From Dioscorea cayenensis subsp. rotundata (Eukaryota > Streptophyta > Magnoliopsida > Dioscoreales > Dioscoreaceae): a DNA stretch of 64,000 nt. The notes beneath the pieces were generated by a model. That model was not told the DNA's origin, did no database searches, and worked only from the letters and a program-made list of their open reading frames with translations. The stretch is from positions 26,120,578-26,184,577 of the forward strand of contig NC_052477.1 of NCBI RefSeq assembly GCF_009730915.1, in the 5' to 3' direction. The position numbers and the translations under genes were made by a program. Shown here one piece after another: positions 10,556 to 23,100 of this stretch (positions are counted from its first letter, which is position 1; the number at the start of each line of letters is the position of its first letter).

Positions 10556-12411
10556 TATTTTATATGTTAGGCCTCACATTTCTGTAGATTTAACCCAACC
10601 CATTACCGTTGCACTATAGCTAGTATTATGGAAGGGTAACTTAGTAATTTTTTTTATTTTACAGTAGATCCGTTCGATAGCAATACGGGTTTTCTAAAGC
10701 ATTTCATTAGTTTTATTCCTCTTTCATCTATCTTCTTCTTAATCCAAGGCTAAGCTTAGAACTCCCTTCCCCATCACTCTTATTTTCAATTTTGCAAGCT
10801 TTAAGGTAAGAAGATTGAATTTAATTTTCCCGTATTTCGATTAAGGGTTGGATTTTTTTTGAAAATAGTCCTAATTGGAGGCTTGGATCTCATGCTTATT
10901 ATTGATGATCTTGAAATTTCTTATTATTATTATTATTATTTTTTTAATTTTTTTTTAGATCGTAGGAGTGGGAGAACAAGCTAGAAGAGAATTATTAAGG
11001 AGTAAAAGCCAAACTTGCATCTTACATGTTGATCCAATGAAAAAACTTAGCATGATTAGAGTTGGATCTATTTGTTTTCTTCGTAATTCATGTTTATATT
11101 ATCTTAAGGAGAATTTTCCAGAATTATGCTGAATTTTTCCTAGACTTTTATTGAATCTTCTTGAATGGATTATTATTATTATTATATAGCAATGCTAAAA
11201 TGGTGGCTTGTAATTGTTTTATTAGATTCATGGGATTTAGATGGAATCCAGGTGATAAAAGAGACTAAATTTATAATTTGGTAAATTGTATGAGATGTTA
11301 ATGATTGATATGTGAATACTTGGTGGTTGTGAAATTATAGATTTATAAGATGAAGTTTGGAATTTATTGGTAAGATTATCAATGTTCACCTTGTAAAGTG
11401 GATGAGATATCATTAGATTACATATTTAAAAAAAAAAAATATATGGCATGGGATTTGTTGCTTAATTTGATTTAAATATTTTTGATTTTGAGATCTTGGT
11501 GAAAAACACCAATTTAATGATTTAAGCTTACATGCAATATTGATGATGAGTTTATCTGATTAAGCAAATGTGTAATCAAGATCGCATGTTTCTTCTACGT
11601 GGATAAATGAGAATATTGTTGCATTACTTAAAGCAAAATTCAATTCATAAATGTTGATGCTTATGTGTAATAATAGGTGTTTTATTACAATCTCGTATGT
11701 AGATATGTGTTAGCATATGTTTAGTAAGAGAATGTGGGGATTGGCAAATTAATATAAGTTTTGGGTTGACTTGACTTTACCAATTAATCCGGGCTCATTT
11801 TGATTGATCCAATATGATTCCAATTATTTGAAGTTAGGTTAAGCCCAATTAGAAGATTCTAGTGGATTTCGCACTAGTTGGGGTTAATGGGCCATAGTTC
11901 CAAATTAACTCTAACCAACCCCTTTTATGTATTGCATATAAATAGGAGCTTTTATTTCATACATATATTCATGCTTCTCTATTTAAATTCATGTTGAGTT
12001 AAATTTTTTAAGTGGTGAACCTTCAAGAAAAGGCAAGGAGCTTGAGGAGGAGTAATTTTGCTTAAATTTCCCTAAGTAATGGGTTGAGCTATGAGTGGAT
12101 TTTTACTTTACTTTATTGTGCTTGCAAAAGATAGTTTGATGCGGCTTTGTTATCTATATATATATATATACTTGCAAAAGATAGTTTGTTGTATATAGCT
12201 ATGTGTGTGAATCATTTTATCAAGTATGCTTATGATGCTATACCTTTGGTTTAAAGTGGGGTTTTTATAGAACATTGAACAAGGGCTTGGTTATTATGTT
12301 TTCTTTTTGGGATTTATATGAAATTTTTTATGATCTTTTTGATAGTATGATTCCAATATGGAAATGGGAATATTTGAGTGGCATGAAGATTATGATTTAA
12401 ATTATTTCTTA

Positions 12412-12472
<61 letters not shown>

Positions 12473-13389
12473 TGTGATAGCATGATGTTTTTAATCGGTG
12501 ACACATCGACCCCTAGAGCTCCGCTCATCGTGAGTAGGGGTCCCTCACGCTCGACCCTACCGAGAGGCGGAGTGGGTAACCGGTATATTTAAACTCCCTT
12601 AGGAGGGACAGAGAAAACATAATGGAAAATACTGGTAGGTATCTCTAGTAAAACTGAGACGCCATGATTTACCACTTGTATGGTTTCGGTGGTTAACTTC
12701 AAGGGTAGTAGCCTTGGTGGGACTGGACTTAGCCAAGGTCATGGCTAGGCTCAGGCTAAATTTTTGGCAAACCCTTAGAATTGGTTTATGGTTTTTCTTG
12801 TTGTTTATGTCTCTTTTCGGTATTTGGGATTTTTTTTAAAAAAAATAATGTTTTCTAGTTTCCTTATTTATATGTAATTATTTGTTTTACTACTTGCACA
12901 TCCACTCACTAGGTAACTTTGTTACTTATAATATCTCCTTCTTATATTTTTTCAGGCTTGCCCTCTTACCTTATCGTGTAATTGTACTAAGTTCTTCAAC
13001 ACCTCAGTTATCTTGCATTGTAGGTTGAGTTTTGTTTGGTATTGTAGCGGGGAACCTACAAGGGTGATTTAGAAATTTGTATTTTTATATTCATTGTGTG
13101 AATTTATTTCATGTGTAAACCTTTGTTGGTTCAATGGTTTTAGAAAATACCTATGTTTTGCATTTTTTATTGTTTTACAAAAAACTATGTGTAGGATATC
13201 AATAGCATAGCTATGTTTTGGAGTGGTGAATTTGTTCATCACCTATTTCAAGATATCTTAGCAACCGTGACAATTCTTGTTTAAAGTGTTTCTAAATAAA
13301 AAAAATCATAGATGTTTATAAATGTAATTGCCATATCCATATATATATATATATATATATTTAAATAAGTAGGCTTATAGGCCAATAGT
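10556..13389. mobile_element. 2.8-kb LTR-like insertion splitting the LINE
   Basis: This block separates two pieces of the same LINE. It has no protein-coding content. A TATA-like tatataaataggag lies at about 11935, and a GC-rich structured patch at 12500-12590. (AT)n tracts lie at 12414-12470 and 13338-13361. A long non-coding insert with an internal promoter would fit a solo LTR. Exact ends and target duplication were not established, and orientation is tentative. Confidence 0.45.
12414..12470. repeat. (AT)n microsatellite
   Basis: Uninterrupted AT dinucleotides, visible directly. Confidence 0.95.
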
Positions 13390-13800
13390 AAATTGAAAAT
13401 TTAGGGATCTTTCAAGAAATTATTTAAGTCAGGATTGCAATCCTTGATCCACACATTGGATTTAATTTTGTCAACATAACTACCGAGCATTCTAAAGAAC
13501 CAAAAGCTTTACTAGGTTTAGTATTGGACCAAATACTCAAGTTACCATAACCTCAGTCTAATACCTATCCTCTTGGTTTCAAGCATCAAAGACATTTTTG
13601 AACATTAGTGCAGCCCTAGCATTTCCTAAGTTTATGATACCTAATCCCCTCCTCAACCTTTGCAAGTGCAGTAGTGTTTCACCCAATAAAGTAGAAGCTA
13701 CTACAATTGCTATCCTTTCCCCCACAAAAATTTCTCTTTGAATTTTGAATCCAAACATACTGTTAATAATTAAAGTCCTACAAACTTGATGAACTTTCAA
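13390..13800 (-). pseudogene. LINE reverse transcriptase C-terminal fragment
   Basis: On the - strand the frame reads RLRRGLGIINLGNARAALMF, the end of the LINE reverse transcriptase thumb (usual form LP...GGLGI.NL...N.AL..KW). An open stretch of 73 residues is followed by stops. It continues, after the 2.8-kb insert, in the zf-RVT part at 10555-9430. Confidence 0.8.
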
Positions 13801-14595
13801 AAGTTAAGATTATGTTGTCTATTTTTCTTAGTAAGGTTCATGATAATAATTTAAATGTGGATTTTATTCAGTGATATACAAATTTATCCATTAAATTAAC
13901 AAAAAAATCTTACAAATATCTCCAACAATCACTATATCTAAAAATGAATCTCACACTTCTCCAATATCCTGATGGTTCCCATATTTTAAAAATTCTTTAA
14001 AATATTTTTTTAAGAAAATTAATTTTTTCTTAAAAAAAAAATACCCCATTTCTTTTATTCTTATCATCATCTCTGGCACTAAGATCATCTCCAACCCATA
14101 ACCCCAAAATTTTACCTCAAATCCCAAATTTGGTCTACTACACTAAATTATACTTTAACAACAAATCCCAAAATTTACCCCAAAAGATATATTCTCAGAA
14201 TATTCCTTACACATTTTATTTTATTATTATTATTACTATTTAATCACAAAATAATTGAAATTAATTATTTCCAACAATGATTTAATTAAATGTTTATTAC
14301 AATGTAATATTTTACTAATAAAAATATTTTAAAATATTTTCACGACTAAAATATTTTTAATTTATGATTTAATTTATTTAGGAATTTAATTATGAATTTC
14401 TTTATTAGCCTGATAAATAATGAAATTATTTTTTATATAGCACGAAAATATTTAATACTTAAACATATCATCGAATACAATTTTAACAACAAAAATTGTT
14501 TAATTAGATATTTTACATTAAAAATCATAGACAAACATATAACAAATGCATAATATTACAACATAATATAGAAAAGAAACATCGTATCATCGGTT

Positions 14596-14961
14596 TTAAG
14601 AACCTTTTGAATTAGTATATTGCTCCCACAAATGCTCTATCAATGTATTGTGAAGTGCAATGTGAGCTTCTTTGTCTTTAATTTGATTATATTGAGACAC
14701 AAACTTTTCAAATCGAGTATTTTCATGTTTAATGACTTCCACAGTTGGTCGAGCCATATCTGTATCTGTCAATTTTACAATCTGTGCGTTGAGGTCTCTC
14801 TCGTCCTCAGCTATCACGTTATGCATAATAATACAAGCTTTCATTATGTCACATAAGACATCCTTGCTCCAAAAACGCACAAGTCCTGCAATAATTGCAA
14901 ATCTTGATTGTAGAACTCCGAATGCACGTTCCACATCTTTCCTACACGATTCTTGTTTCAT
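14596..14961 (-). pseudogene. Harbinger DDE transposase, C-terminal exon only
   Basis: The frame holds CRKDVERAFGVLQSRFAII, which contains the catalytic Glu of the Harbinger DDE domain, then a C-terminal tail rich in polar residues ending LWEQYTNSKGS. Both catalytic Asp residues would lie upstream and are missing. The sequence beyond 14965 changes character, so the 5' part was lost or replaced. Confidence 0.88.
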
Positions 14962-14964
14962 GGT

Positions 14965-15480
14965 AAAGTACTTTTTTTCCAGTTACGTGGCTCTTGAATA
15001 GTTTGCACAATGATAATAAGAAAATTGATTTAGAGTATAAAGGAGAGAAATGTTGATGATTAAGGTATGATAAATTATATATAGATAAATTATTAGGATA
15101 AAATAATAAGGTTGTGGTTGGGAATTGAGATTCCTTTTTCTCACCATGCAGCACTTGCTCGAGAGATGTTCGTTGAAGCAAGTCAGCCTACTCATGGCAG
15201 AAGCTAAGTTAGAAAGCCAAATTAAAAGGGGGAGACAAGAGCTAAGAGAGAGAGAGAGAAGATAAACTCTGTATTAGTGTTTGAAGAATGTTTACAACCA
15301 AGCCAAGAGGATAAGGGAAAACCTAGATGCCCTCCAAGGCTACCAAAGGGTCCCTTATATGGGACCCTAGAACTCACTCGTGTCATCATGGGTCTCATGT
15401 GTCCCTCACAAGTCCACCTCGCATGTTGCGAGGTCATCAAATTAGATACGTGTTATCTATATTTCATCTATAACATATAT
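14965..15480 (-). mobile_element. Possible solo LTR or foreign block inside the Harbinger element
   Basis: On the - strand a TATA-like cccatataaggga is followed by a leader with aacactaatacagag and a CT-rich stretch. This resembles the R region of a Copia LTR. No coding content was seen and the ends were not resolved. It lies where the 5' half of the transposase should be. Confidence 0.3.
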
Positions 15481-15493
15481 TTATTACCTTTGA

Positions 15494-16470
15494 TTGAAAA
15501 TAAATTCTGCCAAATCTGGATACACTGATGTAGAGGATATCTCCCTTTGTCAAATTTACATGGAACTTTCTCAAGATTCGATTATTGGTGTAAACCAATC
15601 CAGAGAACGTTTTCGATCTCGAGTGGAAGAAAATTATGACAAGAAAAAAAATAGCAATCAGATGTCTCATAGTACAAAATCTCTGAAGAAACGAGTTCAA
15701 GCAATAGAGAAGGATTATTGAAAATTGAATGTGTGCATTCAACAAATAGAGAACTTAAATTCCAGTGGCGCTTCGAAGGAAGATATTGTGTGTATATTTT
15801 CAAAATTCTTGCATGTAAATTATGTATTATTTTCTTTTAGCTTGACATGGCAAAATTATTGCAGTCAAGTCAAGCAAAATTGTTGCTAGGACAAGATCCA
15901 AAATACCATAAAGGTTTCAAGTATGATCATGTATAGAAGGTCAAAAATTTTGAAAAATTTAAGGACCACATGCTCACTCCAAGGCAAATGTCTAAGAAAT
16001 ATAGAGTCAATTTTCTTTCCTCGGAGTCAGACAACGCAACACCTGAATCTCAATCTGCGATATCCCATGGATTGTCACAATTTTCAATTAACCTAGATGT
16101 GATAGTAGTGGAAACTCTTCCCAACGTCTAGCTGGTGTTTAAAAGTCTAAATTAAAGAAAAATAATGAAGTTGATCTTATATCAACAATGGACAAATTGC
16201 AAAAAGATAACTGACAACTTATAGAGATACTGAAGAAGAAAAATGCAGATAAAATGGCTATGAAAGAGCTTAAAGAAGAAAATAAGATCTTGACTACAGA
16301 TTTGAGCACAATAAATCATCCTAATATTCGTGCTTATATTCAATCTAAACAAGTACGAATTATGTAAAAAAGAGAGCATTTTCAACAACCACCTCCTTCA
16401 GCCTCAAATCTTTTTAAAAACTATATTGACAATCTTGGTGGAAGTGATGTTGATTCCCCAAAATATTGAT
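15494..16470 (+). pseudogene. Harbinger-associated Myb-like/NAM-associated protein, decayed
   Basis: Exon pieces read GYTDVEDISLCQIYMELSQD and SRERFRSRVEENYDKKK, then (after an intron near 15790-15840) LLLGQDPKYHKGFKYDHVW, then a coiled-coil-like end near 16200-16470. This order matches the plant ORF1 proteins with a Myb-like trihelix and a NAM-associated C-terminus, which bind the element ends in Harbinger transposition. Stops near 15719, 15934 and 16364 show it is broken. Confidence 0.8.
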
Positions 16471-17039
16471 ATGTTGTTTTAATATAATCAGTTTTTAAAT
16501 TGCATTAGCTTTTATTTAGGTTATTTATCGGTAAATATTTATGCAGTATTATCAATATTATTATGAATGTATTTTGTTCTAAATTTGTAGTACATGTGTC
16601 TTTCATTGTTTTTAATATATTTTTTAAAACTATTTTAGTTCACTAAATTTATCATAAATTAATTTAATAAACAATTTTATTATAAATAATTGCACACAAA
16701 ATTTATAATTATATAAATTGACTACTTATAATTATATTCATGAATTGTTAACTTTATAATTTTAATTATCCTAAAATTGGGGTTAATTTTTGGTGACCCC
16801 AAATTTTGGGGCATCCACCCCAAACCCCAAATTCGAGGCAAAAAGTTGGGATTGGTTTGGAGCTCCAAATCTAGGATTTAGAATCATGGTTGGAGTTACT
16901 CTAACAAGCTTGCTTTATGTCTCAAAAACTCACTAGAGTGTGCAAGAGCTCGTGGATGGCTGAGCAAGCTTTGCTCTTAGGTCTTTTTAGTTTATGCAAG
17001 TTTCTTTAATCATAAGTGAAGTCATATGAGAAAATAATA

Positions 17040-17070
17040 ATAATAATAATAATTTATTATTATTATTATT
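17040..17070. repeat. (TAA)n/(TTA)n palindromic simple repeat
   Basis: Adjacent TAA and TTA trinucleotide tracts form an inverted pair. Confidence 0.8.
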
Positions 17071-17149
17071 AAAATAAAAAAATTTTGTAGTATATTTTCA
17101 GGAAGGAGGGAAGTTTATGATGTTTATAAAATTTTAAGGGGAGCTATCA

Positions 17150-17690
17150 ATTGATCAAGACATTTGTGAACGGCTTAAGCTCCTGCTCGATCAAAACTTG
17201 AGCTCGGCTCAAAATTTGTAATTTTCAAATTGAGCTTAAAATTTCAAGTCTAGCTAGATCAAGTTAGCTCTATAGCGCAAAATACATAAATATATGATTT
17301 ATATTTTTTTTATGTATGTATAATAAATAATAATATTCTATATTTTTTTACATAATAAACATTGTATATTTGTATTATTTCGTTATAAAAACAAAATTCA
17401 AAGTATAAATGTGGTTTTGATTTCACATTAAATCTAAGTGGATTTGAATTATTTTGTATTATTTCTTTATAAAAACAAAATTCAAAGTATAAATGAGGTT
17501 TTGATTTCACATTAAATCTAAGGGATTTGAATTTTTTAAAAAATAATTTTATCTATTTTTTATGTTAAGCTAAATTGAGACAAGATAGAGTGAGTTCTTT
17601 TTAGCTAATTTTAAGGTTGAGCTGCTCAAGTTTTTTCATGAGCTGGGTTCAACCTGATTAAGCTCCGCATGTTTGCAATCCTAGTTTTAA
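17150..17690. mobile_element. Probable hAT-type MITE with agctcgagctc-like ends
   Basis: The left end has cttaagctcctgctcgatca and gagctcggctc. The right end, on the - strand, has cggagcttaatcaggttgaa and gagcagctca. The interior is AT-rich. Many plant hAT MITEs have ends made of such agctcg words. Target duplication not found. Confidence 0.45.
17370..17535. repeat. Direct tandem duplication, unit about 84 bp
   Basis: Two nearly identical units, each containing ttataaaaacaaaattcaaa and ttttgatttcacattaaatc, starting at about 17370 and 17454. Confidence 0.9.
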
Positions 17691-18583
17691 GTATACGGAG
17701 GTCCTTTCCCTAGTAACAAACTGATGTATTTACCCTAATGGTTTATTTTTTTATTTAATACATATATTAATTGTTACAAATATGATTAATTTAACTCAAC
17801 TAATTAATCTACTAACTACTTAAGAAACACACGTTTTTTTTAGCCCAATGCAATATTTTTTTTATTTTAAATGGGGTATTTCTTAGTTAAGCAAGATTGA
17901 ATTGTCACAATTTTGACTTAGTTGAACACATTTTATACAAAATGAATACACTTTTTTTATTTTTTAGCAAATCATTTTTTTTAATGTCTATTCATCGTGA
18001 AACTAAAAAAAAAACTATTACTAAAAGGCTCATCCCCCGCGTAGTATTGGATCCAATGAGAAAAGCTAATGTGAAATATTTAAGAAGTCATTGATTCACA
18101 CAGATGATAACGAGTCTCCATCCTTGGTTTTGGGTGCAGGTTTGTTGTCTAAACTTTGTGTCTCCTGGTGAGGGGCGCGTGAGCAAATGATCAATTTTTC
18201 TTTCATAAAAAAATTAAAATTATTTTACCGTTGGCATAATAGCTAAGTCATAAGTTATTTAGTTTTCATGTGGGGTATTAAGAGTCCATGGTTTGTCTAC
18301 TTTATTAAAAAATAACTATTAATTTTTATAAATAATTAAAACTTTTTAATTTTTACAAAAAGACAAGTGTCACCCTACAAGGGATTGCCAAGGACAGACA
18401 AGTACAGTGATGTACCACTTACATTGGTTTAACGATTCTCTAGGGATTTGTTAACTTGATCAGATATCATATAGGGTGATTAGAGTTTTATTATGAACAC
18501 ACTCAAAAAAATATTTTGATAACCAAACAGAGTTAATAAATCTCATGCTATGCAACTCTAGAGCTGAGGAAAACGGCAATATC
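17691..18583. other. AT-rich stretch with no recognised gene
   Basis: Only short frames are seen; none resembles a known family. Confidence 0.4.
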
Positions 18584-19675
18584 TTAGGGGGTGTTTGTTT
18601 GGGGTATTTTTGGGTTACAAGTAACTCATGTTACTTAGTTTTTAAAAATCCGCTATTTGGTTAATCGAATTTTAGAAATCTATGTAAGTTAAAATACCTT
18701 ACATGAAGTATTTTTGTCTTACTGGCTAAAATTGGCTCGTAAGACAAAAATGCAATGACTTTAAACTCCTTCACGTGCACATCACGTGAAGAGTCATTGA
18801 ATTTGGAAATTAGCTGGAGGAGTAATCATAGCACTCTCAACGGATCTCTTTCTTCAAACCCTAATCCACCACTGCCGAACCACTGACACCAGACATCGTT
18901 ACTCAGTTGGTTGGTGCTCAGCTTCTCCACTCAAGGTAGGATTTTGTTCTCTGTTCAGTGAAGAGAGCAACTATTATATTTGGCCAATGTGTGAGTTTCT
19001 GCTAATGATTGTGCATTTTTTGATATTGTTAATAGTTGTGCATTTTTTTCGTTGAAAAATTATTTTTATTATATTTGGCCATTGTGTGAGTTTCTGCAAA
19101 TGGATTTATGTCAAAACTTAAAGCAATGTTACTCATGGAAATAATTGCTTTTACTGTTTTAGATCAATTCTTCTATGTTATCTTTGATGGATGGACTATT
19201 GACTAGAAAGGGACTTCTCTCCAATGATGATATTAAATATTTGGAACTATTTGTATAGAAATTTATAAATTTATCATCACATGACTTATATAATTTATAA
19301 CATTAACTTCAAATGAATTTTTTCATACATAAGTTCAAGCATGATATGGTTTGCCAATTTTGAGTCATTTTACCATTTTTAGTAAGCCTTGTTTGCATTT
19401 AAACCTTCATGATCATGAAGTTCATTAATCCGTGGCATCTTTAAATTGACATGTCATCAAATCGGCATCTCACATAAAGCCCAAACATTATTTTTAAAGT
19501 GTATAAAAAGCATGATATGTTTTTAATAATGACTTTTACTTAAAACTTTAAGGCCGATGTTCATTAACTTCAATAATTAAATTATTTCCTATTATGTTTT
19601 TGGATTTATATATTTCTTTTCAGGTTAAGTAGTCTAATTCATTATTTTTATATTTCCAAATTTTTAAACTTGTAG

Positions 19676-20983
19676 ATGGCTGGCTATGATAGAGAGCATG
19701 AATTGTATGTTGCTCAAACTATAATCTTGGCGTTGGCTTTTGCTACAACTTTACTTTTGCGTAGTAAACGACGTAAAATTTGCAGAGAGCCCTCTCGTAA
19801 TCAATTGGAAATTAGGGAACAATATTTATCTAGGCTGGTGGATGGGGATGACACTACTAGTATCAACATGGTCTGCATGAACAAATCTATGTTTTTCAAT
19901 CTATGTTTACTAATAAGACGAAATGGTCATGTGAGAGATACATTGCACATCACAGTTGAAGAGCAATTGTTAATGTTCCAACATACTATAGGACATAACC
20001 AACGAAATTGAGTCATTGCGCATAATTTCCTCAGATCCGGTGAAACCGTTAGTAGGTACTTCAATCATGTTTTACATGCAATTGGCAAGCTACGTGATGA
20101 GTATGTGCACCCACCTAGCACACAAACCCCAGCATATATAGCATCGAGGTCCACATTATACCCTTACTTCAAGGTATTGATAAATTTTCTATTTACCTTA
20201 AATTTTCTATGCTATACAACTCTTAGTTAAAATGTGTTAATAATAGGACTGTATTGGAGCTTTAGATGGAACAGATATCCATGCATCTGTTCCTGCATCT
20301 GAAGTTGCAGCATTTCGTGGCCAAAAACCATATTCTACACAAAATGTGCTTGCTGCTGTAAATTTTGATTTACGTTTTACATATGTCCTTGCTGGATGGG
20401 AAGGTTCACACATGATGCTTTGGTTTTACGTGATGCACTTGAGAAACCTAATGGACTCTTAGTCCCTGAAGGTATTCATTTTGTGTAGTCTATTAATATA
20501 TGTGTTAGCATACAAGAATAGTATGATCATGATGCTTTGGTTTTTTTCCTAGGGAAATTTTATTTGGTTGATGCTGGGTATGCTACGAGACCGGGTTTTA
20601 TATCCCCCTATAGAGGTGTGAGATATCATTTGAAAGAATTTGGTTTGCGGACACCAGCAAATCATAAAGAACTTTTTAACCTTCGCCACTCATCTGCTTA
20701 TACTACAATTGAACATGCTTTTGGTTCTCTTAAGGGACGTTTCAAAATTCTCACCTCTAGGCTTTTTTTTCCATTCAAAACCCGAGTTGATCTAGTCTTA
20801 GCTGCATGCATTCTACATAATTACATCCTAAGTGGTGGTGAAGATGCGCTCATACTCTCCGAGGAAGAATGGACACCACAATGGCCACTTTATGAAAGTA
20901 GGGATAAGGAGCAAAGAGAGAAAGCTCAAGAATGGGTAGCACGCAGAGAACATATTGCACACAATATGTGGGTAAATAAGTAG
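19676..20983 (+). pseudogene. Harbinger DDE transposase, copy 1, broken
   Basis: Three exons at 19676-20173, 20247-20471 and 20553-20983, with good GT-AG borders. Exon 1 is the HTH-like N-terminal region. Exon 2 has the first catalytic Asp in GALDGTDIHA. Exon 3 has the second Asp in YLVDAGYATRPGF and the Glu in IEHAFGSLKGRF. Breaks: TGA at 20009-20011 where copy 2 has CGA (Arg), and exon 2 is 225 nt against 226 in copy 2, a one-base loss near 20404-20415 after GWEGS. Without these it would be about 384 residues, normal for the family. Confidence 0.92.
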
Positions 20984-21174
20984 ATTGTTACTTTATTTTC
21001 ATATTCCTTGGTTGATTGTTTGATGTTCTAAGCTTGTAGTTGATAAAAATATTTTGTTGTTTCTTTGAACAAAATCCATGTTTGTTATCCTTTATATTAT
21101 TATCATTTATTTTGTTGCATTGATTTGCAATTATTTCAAACAAAAAAATATTAATGCCTCTGCCATTTTGTAGA

Positions 21175-22203
21175 ATGAATAGCACGGGGATGTCGGAGGA
21201 TAGCCAAATGTCAACACTCTAACAAGAAGACCCGAGTGGCAATAAAAAGATGGACCACTGTTGAAAGCCGCTTTTTCATACGATTCATGGCTTCTCAAGT
21301 TGAACAAGGCTTTAAAGTTGACAAGGGCTTCAAACCTCAAGCAATTCATGCAGTAATGAATGCAATAAAAAATGAGTTTGGCATCATAGTCACTGAAAGC
21401 AAATGTATCTAACCACCTAAGGACAATTCGCAAGCGATGGGCAAGGATTAAAAAATTGAAAGAGTTAAGTGGAATGGGTTGGGATGAGAGATTAAAAATG
21501 ATAATTATGGGAGAATCAGAGTACAAAAACTACATCAAGGTACTATTTTACTTTGAAACGCTTTCTATTTACACTTTCTTGTAATTTACTATGAAGTAAT
21601 CTTTATATAAAACATATATATTTTTTTAATTTGTTTCTATATACTAGGCTCATCCACAAGATGAACATTTCTTAAACAAACCAATCGAGGATCATGACCT
21701 TTTGGAGATTATTTGTGGTAATGATCAAGCAAGTGGATGGTATATATGCTACTCACATTAGAGATGATATTGACACAGATATGTTTGAGAATGTCACTCC
21801 CCACTCACAGCCCCAAACTGGTGGTCTCGATGACATGTCATTTGAGGAGACAGAGTTTCAGGTCAATATAGCAACACCCATCCATAACCATTCAGAAAGC
21901 ACAGAACCAAGGGGAACAACTTCATCGCAAGCAAGTAAAGGAAAAGGAAAACGAAAATTGATCTCTGAAGTTGAGGCAATACAAGAAATGAATGTCACAA
22001 TTAAGGAAGGGTTTGCAAAAATGTATCCGACTCGTCCATTAGAATTTGTAAAAGACCTAATTAATGAGTTCATGAAACTGAAAGCATATGGCTATTCTGG
22101 TCGTGAGGTCAATAAGGCATATGATTGGTTGATGGCTGATGAAAGTAGAGCTATATCTTTCTTAGTGAAAGATGAGGAGCTTAGAAAGTTTTGGGCAGAA
22201 TAA
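21175..22203 (+). pseudogene. Harbinger Myb/SANT-like partner, copy 1, broken
   Basis: Exons 21175-21539 and 21648-22203, by alignment with the open gene at 32955-33981. Exon 1 has a stop at about 21220 and more than one frame change, but holds RWTTVESRFFIRFMASQVEQ in pieces. Exon 2 keeps PIEDHDLLEIICGNDQASG, then shifts frame near 21740 and continues to DWLMADESRAISFLVKDEEL. Exon 2 length (556) is not a multiple of three. Such proteins help the transposase bind DNA. Confidence 0.88.
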
Positions 22204-23100
22204 TATTTTGAATCAAATTACACTGAAACAGACTGGTTTCGAAGGTCTAATTAAGTTGTGATTCATCACTTAAACTTATGATCGAATCTTTATTTATTTA
22301 TTTTTTATATTATGCTATTATTTTGGATCTAGGATATTATAGTAATTTTTTTTCCCAGGTGTTGTGAACTATGGAGCATCCAATGGAGTTACTAGTGAAA
22401 CTAGAAAGAATGCTTCATGTGATTAATTCTATTCTTGCTTTTGTATATATATATATATATTGTTGGAATTAATTAGTTCATGATACTCAAATTTTAATCT
22501 TTATATGTGTGCAGGTTTTAGTAAGAACTGAAGACTGGATGCTAGATATTTGGCTAAGCAAGATGTTTGGACTTCAGTTATTGTTTAGTGTTTTCAATCT
22601 CTGCTTCAAGACTTGTTTTGATGATCTATTAGTATGTGCTTGTCAATGTTGTTTTGGTACTATTGATAGACCATAATGATGCTTTCATTTTACCTATGTT
22701 GCTTCCTTTGGATTTGCTTTGAAGTATATATAATATTTATCTAGTGTGTAGTTGGAACTCAAATTATTTGAGAACCTATTTGAAACATTTCTCAAAACAA
22801 TGCAATGTTTGAGAATTTTATATTATGTTACTACCATGAATGTGCATGATTCATTTGTCATTAGAAATTGGAACCACATAGCCAATACCTAAATGAATTT
22901 CTTGCATGGCAAATTGTTGATTTTGGTAACATTTTTTTAATTTTTTTTGTATTTTATTATAATATGTTAATCTAAGAGCTCTTGGTATTAGATTATAAAT
23001 TCAAAATAAGAATTTTACAAATTTTGAATAATACATTTAATAGTTAATTAAAATTGAAGTAACATAATTAATATTAAATTTTTATAATAAATTTAAAAAA
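22204..23100. other. 3' part of Harbinger copy 1 and AT-rich sequence up to the gap
   Basis: No coding frame seen. A short (TA)n tract lies at 22444-22460. Confidence 0.4.

Larger units (their letters stand above)
14083..16901. mobile_element. PIF/Harbinger element with TAA target duplication
   Basis: Terminal repeats are gatcatctccaaccc at the left and, on the - strand, gagtaactccaacca at the right. The TAA duplications lie at 14080-14082 and 16902-16904. Subterminal ccccaaaatttggg-like words occur at both ends. The interior holds a - strand transposase remnant and a + strand Myb/NAM-associated remnant in divergent arrangement, as is usual for the superfamily. Length is 2819 bp. Confidence 0.85.
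18587..22700 (+). mobile_element. Harbinger element copy 1, right end not found
   Basis: The left end starts gggggtgtttgtttgggg after a TTA (18584-18586). It carries a transposase gene then a Myb/SANT-like gene, both on the + strand, the same order as copy 2 at 29700-34000. The right terminal repeat was not found before the gap at 23101, so the end coordinate is a guess. Confidence 0.65.

Noticed and set aside
21131-21526. 131-residue frame on the - strand
   Set aside because: Antisense to exon 1 of the Harbinger Myb-like gene of copy 1.
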